Below are positions 25,701 through 37,411 of a stretch of DNA of 64,000 bases, piece by piece; the stretch's first letter is position 1; each line of letters begins with the position of its first letter. The stretch covers positions 41,622,287-41,686,286 of the forward strand of contig CM060064.1 of NCBI GenBank assembly GCA_030533445.1, in the 5' to 3' direction. The position numbers and the translations under genes are program-made. Under the pieces are notes generated by a model. That model was not told where the DNA came from. It saw only the letters and a list, made by a program, of their open reading frames with translations, and did not search any database. This DNA comes from Cyprinodon diabolis. Its lineage: Eukaryota > Chordata > Actinopteri > Cyprinodontiformes > Cyprinodontidae.

Positions 25701-27300
25701 TTTTTTTTTTTTAAAAAGGTTAATTTCAAGTATTTTACTCTGCCATTTTCCCAGATTTTTATGAAATATTTTTTTCCTTCTCCAAACAGTAATTACTACA
25801 TAATGACATATTGAGCCAAGAAGTTGTAGTTTTAGACTCTCTTTATATTTAGCTGGTGTGATCTGAGTATCTCTGCAGATTAGACATCCAGTTTATGCCA
25901 GGGCACACAATGATACCACCACCACCGTACATCATAATAGAGGGTTACCCTAACTAAGTAACCCTTTCACATACATAAACACCTGATTGTTAGAGGATGT
26001 AGTAATAGCTGACTGGATGATTATCTTAAATCCACAGGGAGACACTAAAGTTCTCCCCAAACAACCACAGGGCTCTTGATCTCACCAGATGACTTAATCT
26101 CATATGTGGGTCAGATTTGGGGAAGGTCCTGATGATCCAAAACTTCTTTAGTCACCCAAGTAATGAAGCCTGCTGTGCCTTTCAGGATATTCATTGTTAA
26201 AATAACCAAATGTATCCTTTACCTATTTGTTGCAATAACATAATCTGGTCTGAGAGGTCTATGGACATTTTATTTGACTGAATTTATTTGTTTTTGTTCT
26301 AATATTTAGCACAGGTCGGCACAAATTTACTTGCTTAATCATTTTTAAAAGTCCAGTAGGAAGAATCTGAGCCCAGTTTTAGAGCCTCTGCTGTGAGCAC
26401 ATGGTCTTTTATATTTCATTCAGTGCATCTACAAAACAATTAAGCTACACTTTTTCCTATTTGTCATTGTGGGATGTTGCATTTTGAATATTGAATAAAA
26501 ACAATAAATTTAGTCCTGTTTGGATTTAAAGCGGCAACATAACAAAATCTGGAAAAAAGAAAAAATGTCCTCCAAAACTGCATATTCGTGTTAAAAGAAT
26601 TGTTAGACCTGTAAATAAATGTAATATATTTCTTATTTAAAAAACAACTGATTTTTTGTTGCACATCTAAATTTACTCTAACTAAAGATGATATTTTTTT
26701 TTTCTACATTTGTAAATTTTAAGATTACGCTACTGACCTAAGAAGCTTTACTGTAAGACTTTTAGCACATGTAAACCGGGGATGTTATTATATTTTGCTG
26801 GTGCTGCACAACATCAAACTTTACTGAGACCAGTCTGCTTACAGAGCAGAATGCAGCCAGAATATGTGATCTGAACTTTGAGCTTGATGCATCCTCCATA
26901 ATAGGATTTGTAGATGATGTTAGGAAGGGAAGGATGAATAATAAGGTGAAATCTTTTTTTTTTTGGAGTAAATGAGCAGAAGCAGTGAAGCAGAGCAGAC
27001 GTTTCAGACGAAATAGAAAAAAGTGTGTAACTCTGCAGTCAATGTTGATCCATTATCCAGTATTATCAAAAGCCTTCAATGTTTCACCTGATAATATTTA
27101 AAGTAACATCAAACTTATGCAGTCAATGCTGCTGATTCCTTTAAGCAGAACTGAGCTTTAACTTACAAAAACATTTTCTCAAGTAATTAAAGCTATTATA
27201 GTTCAATCCCTCCAATGTCTCCCTTAATTTTGTTCCACTAATTCATTCAAAGGTGGTAAACTCCTACCACTGAGTTGTTTTTAAAAGTGACTGGACAGAA
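22751..27300. other. AT-rich intergenic, nothing recognised
   Basis: Long A/T runs and no exon, RNA gene or clear transposon. There is a short poly-G tract near 24320-24330. Sequence at 23110-23760 could be an old repeat, but no termini were found. Confidence 0.4.
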
Positions 27301-28200
27301 TTACCTCTGAGGGCCTCTTAACTCAAGATGGTTGTTGAGTTGTGTGTGTTTGTCTGTGTGTTACTCTGTGTGTTTAGCAGCTCAGAGTGAGGGGGAGGTG
27401 AATGAAGATCGTATCAATCGCCAAGCCAGGCCATTGAATGTATTGATTAGTTACCTTTCTTATTAACATGCTGATTAAACAGAGAAGGGAGAGGGAGAGA
27501 GAGGCAGTGAAAGGGAGGCAGATGAGACGGCACACGAGCAGCACTCCCCGCTTCACCTCGGACGGATGAAGAGGAACCAGCAGCTGCCACCTTGAATGGG
27601 AAAAAGGATGCAGAGTGGATTTAAAAGATGAGCAGGAGAGGAGAATCTGAGAATGCCCTAGATGAAGAAGAGGAGGAGAAGGAGCGGATGGAGGATGAGG
27701 AAGAGGAGAAATAGGGGGGTGGGGGCTGCAGGAGGGGTGTGGATGCAAAGGTGGGGCCGACCTGACTGGAAATCCAAGGATGGAAAAAAAAGGGAGGGAG
27801 AGAAAGCCTGCTGCCTTTGATACCCTGCCGAGTTACACCGTTTGACTGGCTGGAGAGACTGACACACACTTTACAGAAGTGAGACAAACAAACCTATCCC
27901 CACATAATCCAACACACATACACACACCTGCATCCTCTCATTCAAACACACACTCAGACAGGCCTGGGCGAATGCATGCATTACAGTGGCAAAAATAGCT
28001 GTAAGTGGTAATGTGATCAATACGGTATTTTCATCAGTAAGTGTTGAGCGGCTTGCATAGAGGGATTTCAAGGATTTGTGGGAGTACTGTGAGATATAAC
28101 TGGAAGTGTTGTGGGACAAAATGGAGGGAGGAAGTAAGGGAAGAGACACAGATATGATGCAGGTTCATTAATTTGTATGTTAGTGTCTCAGTCTCACCAT
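27301..28200. promoter_or_regulatory. Candidate conserved non-coding element block
   Basis: A GC-balanced block begins near 27390 and contains two ONECUT-like cores within 40 bp: GTATCAATCG at 27411 and TATTGAT at 27441. A purine-rich stretch follows (27470-27800). The regulatory call rests on composition and motifs only. Confidence 0.25.
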
Positions 28201-29755
28201 GTGCATGTTTGTTTTTGCATTTGTGTGTGTGGTTGCATGCTAAGGAGGTATGCTTCAGTGATGAACTGAACTACTGTAGCTGATCTCAATCTCTTACTCA
28301 CGGTGGGTCATGTTTCAGAAAATAAGTCAGACTTTTTGCTGCACCTTGTATTTTTTTCACCTTAACCTAAAGTAAATATGAAGACGCTCTTGGTTCCTGC
28401 ATACTGTGATTTAAAGGTCATTTGTGGTTGCATATCAGTAGACTACAGAGTCAGTTTTTATCTTTTTAGTGACCTGAGCTCTCTATACGTGTGTATGTGT
28501 GTGTGTCTGTTTATGGGTGTGTGGGTGTGTTAATGTATATGTATAGGTTACTATATGTAATCTACAGTATTATGCCAGAAGCGACAAAGTCGCCCAGCAT
28601 CAACACAACGAGTAAAAGCCACACATAATATGTTTTTTATTAAGTTAGATTAGATCATTGTTTCTGCTTTAGGGTCAATAATTAAAATCATCATCTAACA
28701 ACATTTGGCACATGTAACTTTTTACCTTATTTGTGGCTGATTTTCGAACATTCAGAACTTGAACTGAGCTCTAAGTAAACAAGAGAAAAAAAGAAAACGA
28801 GACAAGCTCCAAACTTATCGACCTTTGCGCCTCTTGTAGCTCATTTTGTGCATAAATGTAAACTCTTTCTCCCATCTTTTACCCCTGCGGCTTGAACCAG
28901 AAAATAATTTAATTTACATAAAGAATGTGGACCCCAATTATAGTCAACATATTTACATTTTATATGAAAAACATAGTTGTAGGGCAAACAGGAGGCTGAT
29001 TAAAAATGCGCGGATCGATACTGGCTGATGCGCGCTCCAACGACACGCGCGTTCACATACTTAAAAACATACACAATTTAGGCCTTATTTTAAGACCACA
29101 AAAGACACACAGACACACACGTGTATGCATGTGTATATAAAGTTTCTTGTGTGTTTATTTTTTCTCTTTTTGTCTGATCCGGAACTTACAGGCTGCATGT
29201 CCGCCGGATCACAGCCCAGTGAATTACAGGAGTGAATCTACATTAATCCAAATGAGGTCGATAAGAACATTATTCAAGCTGCGAATCGACTTCCACATCA
29301 TTGCGTCTATGATCATTACTGCAAACTAAATCTGCAGATAATGGAAGAAATCATTAAAAAATTAGATTATTATCATCAATTCTACATTTCAGACACAGTT
29401 TCCCTTTGAAAAACCTCTGCAAGGCTCTAAATAGTCGAAAATTAAATTTGTCTTTTTCAATCCCTTTACCTTATATACAATAGAATCTATCTTAAGTAGT
29501 TTAATTTGTGCTTCACTGATTGCAGTTTTATTATTTACAATATTTTTTCTTACTGCAGCTCGTTTACCTTTAGGTTAAGTGTTAAATGATGTCGCATTTG
29601 CAGGAGGCCACAGACTGTCAATGCAGATCAGCTGCAGGCCTGCATCAGCAAACCTGCAGTTGCTCCTTTTTATTTCCAAGCAAAAAAAAAAAACTAAAAA
29701 AAAAAACTAAAAAAAAACTAAAAAATAGGGACCATATTGACATTTAGAATTCAGC

Positions 29756-29758
<3 letters not shown>

Positions 29759-29815
<57 letters not shown>
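29759..29815. repeat. (TA)n microsatellite
   Basis: About 28 uninterrupted TA units. They follow an A-rich stretch in which a motif of (A)8-10 plus CT is repeated (29686-29727). Confidence 0.98.
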
Positions 29816-29818
<3 letters not shown>

Positions 29819-32800
29819 AATAGGTAATATATCAGCCAAGTCAGACATTATTTTGAAACAAAACCAGCTGACCCAGAATGTAGAATCGGCGTCTAAAGTC
29901 AAACAGATCAGTTTTCCATCTATTTTACGCTATTATCATTATCCTCATTAATATTTTTTCAATGTATTCTTCGTCTAATTCCCATTCAGACGAAATTATT
30001 TCCGTTATTGATTTTATATTGGGATCAGTAACGCCAGCTCCTGTGATAATAATTGATTTTATTGATCAGTTAGAGATGGGAGAGGTTTAAAAAGGGAAGA
30101 AATGCAGAAAAGCAGCGCATTGTTACACTAACGGGAACTCATTACAAGAAAGTTCTTATTTAATAACTACTGATTTAAATTCCGAATAATTTCAGATGTT
30201 TTTCTGTGTTTAAATAATTTCTCTTACTTTGATAAACAAATTAAAAAAAAAAGTACATAAATAAGGCTTAACTCTAGATAATAAATATTGCCAATCTAGA
30301 CCAAGTTATGCGAACTATTTGTCCGAGTGATGTCATATTATTGATTATAAAGTTTCGAGATTTCTCTAAATAAAGAGAAGTATAAATGTCAATTTTATTT
30401 TAGTGGTATTTAAATAACTTTTATCTTGTATCGAGAAGTATAAGGAGGTTTAAAATAAATTCGACCTTTTTTCCTCTAAAAAAAGTTTATAAGAAGGTTT
30501 TCTTTTTCTGATGGAAATGCTTTATTTCTAGACATTACATCACATCACAGTAAGTACAAACCCGTTAGAGTCGAAATTCACACATTTGAAGACTTTTTAA
30601 ATGAAATTTGGAAAAAACAGGAAATGAAATTTGAAAAAAATTCTTTTAAAAGGGTTTTTTGGTTAAGACTAATTTTCTCTTTTAAAAATGATTCAGACTA
30701 AATAAATGTAGTATTCAGGTTCATGTCCTTTTCTCAATGTAATGTTGAACATCACAAATAAAACATGCAATTTACCTATACTTTTGATTATTTTATTTAG
30801 AAACCTGGTAAAAAATAAACATATGCATAGTTATTACATTTTAATAACATACTATTTTACTGGGGTTGTGATAAATAGTTGGTTAAATTAATACTAATAA
30901 AAATGCTTCTTATTGTAGCCGTTCTTCCCCTATTTTCTTACATCAAAGTGACTCTCTAAAGCATTTATTATTTGCTGTTTTAAATAAACACGTGTTGTGA
31001 AAACCGTTCCCTCTTCCCTTCTCTTTATTTGTTCCTTCTTTAAACTTTTTTAAATCAAGAATTCCTGTTTTCTTATGTATGAAAATTACTAAAGCTGTGA
31101 CCTTTGCATAAGTATCTTTTTTATTGTAAAAAAGCATGAAAATAAAATAACCTGGAAAACCCCTCTGTGTTTTGTGTTTATTGTGTTTGACTTATAGGTT
31201 TATGAAAATCAGCTGGAATGTAAGGTGAGCACTCAGCGTTTCAACTGACACATTTAGCAGTCTCCATTGAACATAAGCGCAATGAGAGAGCAGTTATTAA
31301 ATTATAAGTGCGATTTGAAGATGCATTAGCCATAAACCCACTTGTAATAACTAGAAATTAAACAGGATCAGCTATGCAAACTGTAACTAAACATGGGCTA
31401 TGAGTGGTGAACAATTTTCGGATAAATTAACCCACAGGACAATAATTAAAAGCAGATATAAAAATGATTCTTATGCAATTTTTTCAGATTCCATTCTTTT
31501 CTCCCTCTCTGCAACATTGTCATATAAATGATCCTTTTCACCGCCACTCAGGACGTCAATATCTCATTCGAAATCGCAGCTATACGCGCATGCGCTCCAT
31601 CAATTATAGTTTCCCAATAATTGATTCCGTTTACTCGGTGATTAAACAGCAGATTTGGGAGGTGTTTGCGTACTTTCTGTATTCCCTCCTGTTGCTGCTG
31701 CTGCTTCTGCACCATACCGTGGAGGATCGCAGGCCCTCAGCTCCTGTATTCACATCACGTCTGCATGAGCACTGAAAATACCTTCTGATCCGGCTCGTTT
31801 TTTTCTCCCATCTCCTATTAAATATGGATTTATGAATACTGACAAGCCATTGGTTGGAAACTCATAAGCAAGGAGCGCAGCTCTATGGGTTTCTTCATCC
31901 TTAATCAGTGCAAAAAATAAAAAAAAAAATAAAAAAAAAACTCTCTGCTTCATCCTTGTTTGTGGTCAGTTTAAGGTCGCAGCACTGTCCTTTGACCTCT
32001 GACCCTCTCCCTATCTGCTTCATGTGATTTTGCAATGGATGCTTTAAAGCCCATCGGGATTCAAGCTTTAGTTTAAATCTAAACACGCTTCAGATTAACA
32101 GCCTTATCCATGCCCATGTTTAGATAGCCATGCGACTAAAAGGCTAAAGCGTTTGCTTATATTTATTGCCATTTAGTAATGGAAGAAGAGGAGCTTCCTC
32201 ACTGTGAATTCCTGCGAGAGCATCAGCTAAACGGCTGAAATGTAAATGCTGCCGCTGCTCTCAGTGTCCATGGAAATGACTGAGAGCAAAAGCCAAATGC
32301 TTCAAATGGGAATTACCGGTGATCAAGAGATTTGAATCTTGAAATCACTTAAAAGGATGAAGTGCTATTTTTCATCGTTTACACCACTTTACGCGCAGAG
32401 TTCCAGCGTCATGTTGAGCTAAAGCCTCTCTGTGGGTGCTGGAGCTGCAGGGCGCACTGGTCTGCAGCTCGTGTGGCATCCCGCCTTCTTGTATTTTGCA
32501 GAAACAGTGGGTGAACTTTCACCTCAACCACAAAAGGACACGCTTTTTCCCCTTCAGCTTGTATCAGTTGACCATTTTTACCTCTAGCTATCCTCGCCAT
32601 CCACACACGCATCCCTTCTTGCCGCGCTGTGGCTGCATGGGGCAGATCGATAGGGCAGCATCTGCTCCGGGAAGCCAGCGGTCCCACACCGCACACCGCC
32701 TCGCTGTTTTCCAAACGCCAGAGTTGGTCATCTCTGAAAATTAATCTGACAGACAGATATGATTAGTATGCGCGCTCTGCCTCTCTGCTTCTATGCGAGT

Positions 32801-34969
32801 CTCGGAGTTCTCTCTCTCAGGCCGGCACACGCGCAAACACGCACGCCAAGGCCTAAATCCACGCATAAACGGCGCATATATCAATTGAACCTATGTGCAC
32901 AAGAACCAGGAGCCAACTTGCTTATATTCATGTTTTCATAACAGGAATATAAATAAATCATATTTAGAGAATGATTAAAATCACACACATGGAAATCAAA
33001 CCGAACTAATTTGAACATTTCCTGATCTATTTTTTTTCGCAAACTTAAAATAAATGTTTACCCAAAGATTTGGCGACATAATTTTTAGGAGTTTGCAAAT
33101 ATTTCATTGCAATTAAGACTGCACACCAAATACAAGCTATTGATTTCTTTAACATATAGGCCTTATGCTCGCGCTCCTACGTGTATACACATATCTGCAC
33201 TCAGAAAACAAAGTTATAACGAGAAAAAAATAATAACAAATACTTATATTAGTGAAGCTTATCCATAAATAAAATATTTGTTGTCTCTGCAAAATTGTTT
33301 TGTCTTGCATTGAACATGATTTCCTCATCCAGAGAGCACTTTTAGATGCACACGCACGTGCATGCGTCGTTGTGTATGGGTGGCGTAACGGCAGCAGGTC
33401 GCGTGTGCTGCTGCAGAAAACAGGGGGGGTAGTTGGGGTGAGGGGCCCACTGATCTTGTTAAGGGACTTTCCAGAATGAAGCGTGATTGAATGGAGCCGA
33501 GTGCTGATTAAGAGTGGGGCCAAACAAGACCGTCACTTGACAGTATCTATCCCGGGAGATGTCAGTAAAAACAGGAAGAAAATAATGAACACAATTCTTT
33601 TTTTTCTTTTTTTAGATAGCCTATGTAGCACCAACATGACTGGAGCATACTGATGGGCATTATGTAAAGGGAACGAGTTGGGTTTTCATTCCCATAGTTA
33701 CAGATTTGTGAAGCACTTCTAATAAACATATTCTTCTTAAGCCTGTCCAAGGCATTAGCGAAATAAGCAGCAGCCTTGAGACCCCGAACCAACAGATGGC
33801 CCCAGAGAGCACAAACATCAGATTTAGAAACGTTATATACATATTTTTATATGAGTGAAACAAAGTTTTTTTTAAAATATTTAATTTATTTAATGTCCAA
33901 ACATTTCAAGATTCCATATTTCTGCCATCCTATAGAACAACAGAAACAAGGACAAACTAGAACTATTCTGATATCTAAGAAAATTCTGGATTTCCATGAA
34001 ATTATCTTAATTTTTTTTTTCAGAAAACATAGATAAATCAGTATGTTTATATGCTCATTTATCTACTTATCCAGCAATAAACTGAGATACAAGATAGTTT
34101 TAATATAACTAAAATAGGCTTATATATTTTCTAACGTACACTGTGTATTACTTGCGTATTACATATGTTTCTGATATAATATCAGTTATATGAAGTCTCT
34201 CGCTACACATTTCCTATAAAGTTATTTAATGCAGTATATGATGTTATTGATGCAAAAAAAAATTCAAATATGGACAGGTTTATTGCTAGAACTACATAAA
34301 GCATCTTGACACATATATCAAATACCTCTTGTTTTATAAAGAATAATAATATTAGAGAGTAGACAAAGAAACAAAAAAGTATATTTACAAACCTATTTAT
34401 GAATAAAATGCAATGTAACGGATATTATCATAACAGATCATCTGGGTAGACCTTTGTATTTAAACAGCTGATGTAAAAATGAAAAGATAACGATGAAAAT
34501 ATTATAGTGTTCAAGTTTAAGTACAGTAGCTCTGTTAATTAATGGTGTTTTTTTGGTAATTTTTTTCTGGTTAGTGATCCCTTTTGTCATTTAATTTACA
34601 GTTGACTGGAAGTTTAACATTTAGCGTAAATCTACAGTAACATAATATCTATAGTATAGAACTGCTGAAGAGACTTTTACTGTGAAAACCACCCAACATT
34701 ACATTGTTTCAACACCAAAATATCTGTGGTGAACCCATCAATTTTCCTGTTAAAACAAACAAACAAAAAGGTTTTTGTTTAAAATGCCTCCCAAATGAAA
34801 TTCTTTTTTAGGACCTTAAAAAGCCACAGAGCTGCTGTGATCCATACAATTAGATGTGCAAAGCTTGAATTCAGTTGAATTGATTTAGTAACTTCTTTTA
34901 TTTAGTTTTCCCCATTCCTTCTTTATGAAACGTTCGCACAATGCTTCACAGTGACAGACGCATGAAAAG

Positions 34970-35260
34970 CAGCTACATAAAAGGATTGAGTGACTTTATA
35001 TAGCCAAAAAAAAAAAAAAAAAAAGCAAACAAGGTTTCTGCACATAACTCATAAGTTTATGCACGCAATCAGCTGAAGGAGGCTTAACCTGGGGGGTTAT
35101 GAGAAAGAGAGCATCTCTACCTCCACACACACACTCACACACACACACACACACCCCCTCTCTCCTGTTTTCCTCCTCCTCCCCCCGGAGAGAAAGGGTT
35201 AATTGGAGTAGGAATTTCATCGCACATCTGTCAGATTTTTAAGGCCGTGACGCACTGAAA
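34970..35260 (+). promoter_or_regulatory. onecutl: Possible onecutl promoter region
   Basis: This lies about 1.1-1.4 kb before the ATG, where composition shifts from AT-rich desert to GC-richer 5'UTR. TATA-like strings occur at 34993-35002 (GACTTTATATAG) and 35237-35245 (TTTTTAAGG), and a (CA)n tract sits at 35124-35154. The start site cannot be fixed from sequence. Confidence 0.25.
35124..35154. repeat. (CA)n microsatellite
   Basis: CA dinucleotide run with one CTCA interruption, in the presumed upstream region of onecutl. Confidence 0.95.
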
Positions 35261-36369
35261 GCTGGGAGTCAATACGAGCAAAGGGAGGAGGAGGAGAAAG
35301 AGTTGGTGGTGAGATCGATGAAGTGGCAGGCAGAGAGGCAAGAGGAGGAGGAGGATGAAAATCTCACGAGATAATGAAAGAAAAAGAGAAGTGCTGCTAA
35401 CAGAGCGAAAACACGGAGCGTGGACCCGGAGATTGTCTTAAAAAAACAAACAGAGATTTTCATCTAGATCCGTTTATCCTGTTTTGTATTTTTTTCATCT
35501 TGTTTCCTCCGTTTGTTGCGCTGTGCGTGTTTTTTTGGTGGATGTAGCACCCCGGGGCGCAGCGGACCAATTGTGTGAATCTGTAGGTCTGCTCAGCGAC
35601 ACAGTGGGAGAAATGCGCAGGGCGGACAGCAGCCGTGGATGCGCTCCGACAAGCGGGTAGAATAAAGGTAAGATTTTTGGTTTTCAGACAGGAAATGTTG
35701 GCGATAATGTTTGGAAGGTAAAACGTCTCCCATTGGTTATTTGCAGCGCATAGAGTCTGTGCCTCCTTATAGATATCACTTTGCGTACAGCTGCAAGAAA
35801 ATCGCATTAATTTACGAGATGAGACTAGGATGAAATCAATAAGTTCTCAAATGGGGGATTTCTCCTGGAATGTGTGCAGAATTTAAGTCTTTTAATGATT
35901 GCTTATATTTTTATTGTTTACTATCAAGTAAGAAGGAGAGAAAGGCAATGTTGTAATTTTTTTTCTCAGTGCATCGGATCAATGTTTAAATTTAGGAGGT
36001 AACATCCGTCCGCTGTCTTGTCGCACGCAGGCACAAAAGCGACCGAGGCTCCAGCCGGAGACCCCAGCTGAGCACCAGAGACACAAACAGATGCACAAGT
36101 GAGAATAAAATAAGACATCGAGACTCTCCATGCTGTTCAAAAGTCGTTTTCTGGGACTTTGAGGGAGTTTGAAGACACTAATTAATGTTATCAGATAATT
36201 AATTAGAGACCCGTAAGCCTGGAAATCAATTAATTCACAAATCAATAAATCCATAGTCTGGTGTAACAAGAGACCTTCCAGACTGTTGACCTGGCTGTTG
36301 AACAACAATAACAAAGAGAGAGCAACAGCATAGTGGCAAGAAACACAGATTTATTTGCTGAAATTTAAG
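35261..36369 (+). other. onecutl: onecutl 5'UTR region with candidate leader intron
   Basis: A strong donor (AAAG|GTAAGA, GT at 35668) pairs plausibly with an acceptor after a T tract (TTTTTTTTCTCAG, AG at 35968-35969), suggesting a 302-bp leader intron. A second acceptor-like site lies near 36029. An in-frame TAG at 36331-36333 precedes the first in-frame ATG, so the coding start is not further upstream within this exon. The leader intron is inference. Confidence 0.4.
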
Positions 36370-37411
36370 ATGGATGGGGGTCTAGGGGAGATGTCCCTGC
36401 ACAGCCACTCTGATCTGGCTCACAGCCAGGATGGTAGGGCCATGCTGCACACACGGGACCTCTCGGCTGCCTTCCCCAGACCTTCCCTCGGGAGCTCCTC
36501 CATGTCTCTGGAACCCGAGCCCCGTCCATCAGGATACGACCACTCCATGTCGGCCCTAGGCTACAGCGGCGACTCCCCGTCCAGTTCTGGGAGCACCTAC
36601 ACCACCCTAACCCCTCTGCAGCCATTTGATGACAAGTTCCACCACCACCATCACCACCATCACCCCTGCCTCCCTGTCAGTAATGTCATCGGCAGCTTCA
36701 CCCTCATGCGAGAGGATCGAGGCCTCGGCACCAACTTCTACAATCCGTATGGAAAGGAGCTGGCTATGACACAAAGCCTGACACCCCCCACCACCGGTTC
36801 AGGCCTGAGCTCCTCCATGCATGGCTATGGCAGTCTAGGCAACAGTCCCAATGGCAACGGTGGACAGATGCTCCACAGCGGCTATGAGGTCCACGGAGGG
36901 GGTCTCTTCTGTCGGGCGTCAGATTTTGGTCGAGAGATGTCACCCCCAGGACTGGGAGGTGGCGATGTGTCCATCGGGCATCAGCTGAACAAGATAGAGG
37001 CTCACCAGCACACCCCTAACCACCACCCTCACATCTACAGCCAGCATTACCAACCTCACCATCACCCGGGCCAGCAATCAGCCAAGATGGGTGAGCACCT
37101 GCACTCCTCGTCGCCCGCCTCATCCTCACCCGGCGAGGGCATGCTTCCAGGCTCGCAGGGGGGCGGAGGCGGGGAAGAGATCAACACCCGGGACGTGGCC
37201 CAGAGGATCATCACAGAGCTGAAGAGGTACAGCATCCCCCAAGCTATCTTTGCAGAAAGAGTCCTGTGTAGGTCACAGGGCACGCTGTCTGACCTCCTGA
37301 GGAACCCCAAGCCCTGGGGCAAGCTGAAGTCTGGACGTGAGACCTTCAAGAGGATGTCTCGTTGGCTGCAGGAGCCAGAGTTTCAAAGAATGGCCTCACT
37401 TCGGCTGGAGG
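36370..37411 (+). CDS. onecutl: onecutl coding exon 1 (transactivation region + CUT domain)
   Basis: Encodes residues 1-347 plus the first base of codon 348. The donor is GAGG|GTAAGAT. Third positions are strongly G/C-biased compared with flanking DNA, as expected of a coding exon. The frame stays open past the donor to a TGA at 37570-37572, so intron retention would give a CUT-only protein (see findings). Confidence 0.95.

Larger units (their letters stand above)
28201..35220. other. AT-rich intergenic DNA proximal to onecutl
   Basis: No exon was recognised. It includes an A-rich tandem stretch (29686-29727), a long (TA)n tract (29759-29815), ONECUT-like cores in T-rich context at 30006, 30060 and 30339, and GC-balanced blocks at about 32100-32760 and 33330-33560. 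Confidence 0.4.

Noticed and set aside
27374..27887. Open frames rich in Ser/Pro/His on the - strand
   Set aside because: They arise from a purine-rich, low-complexity tract on the + strand.
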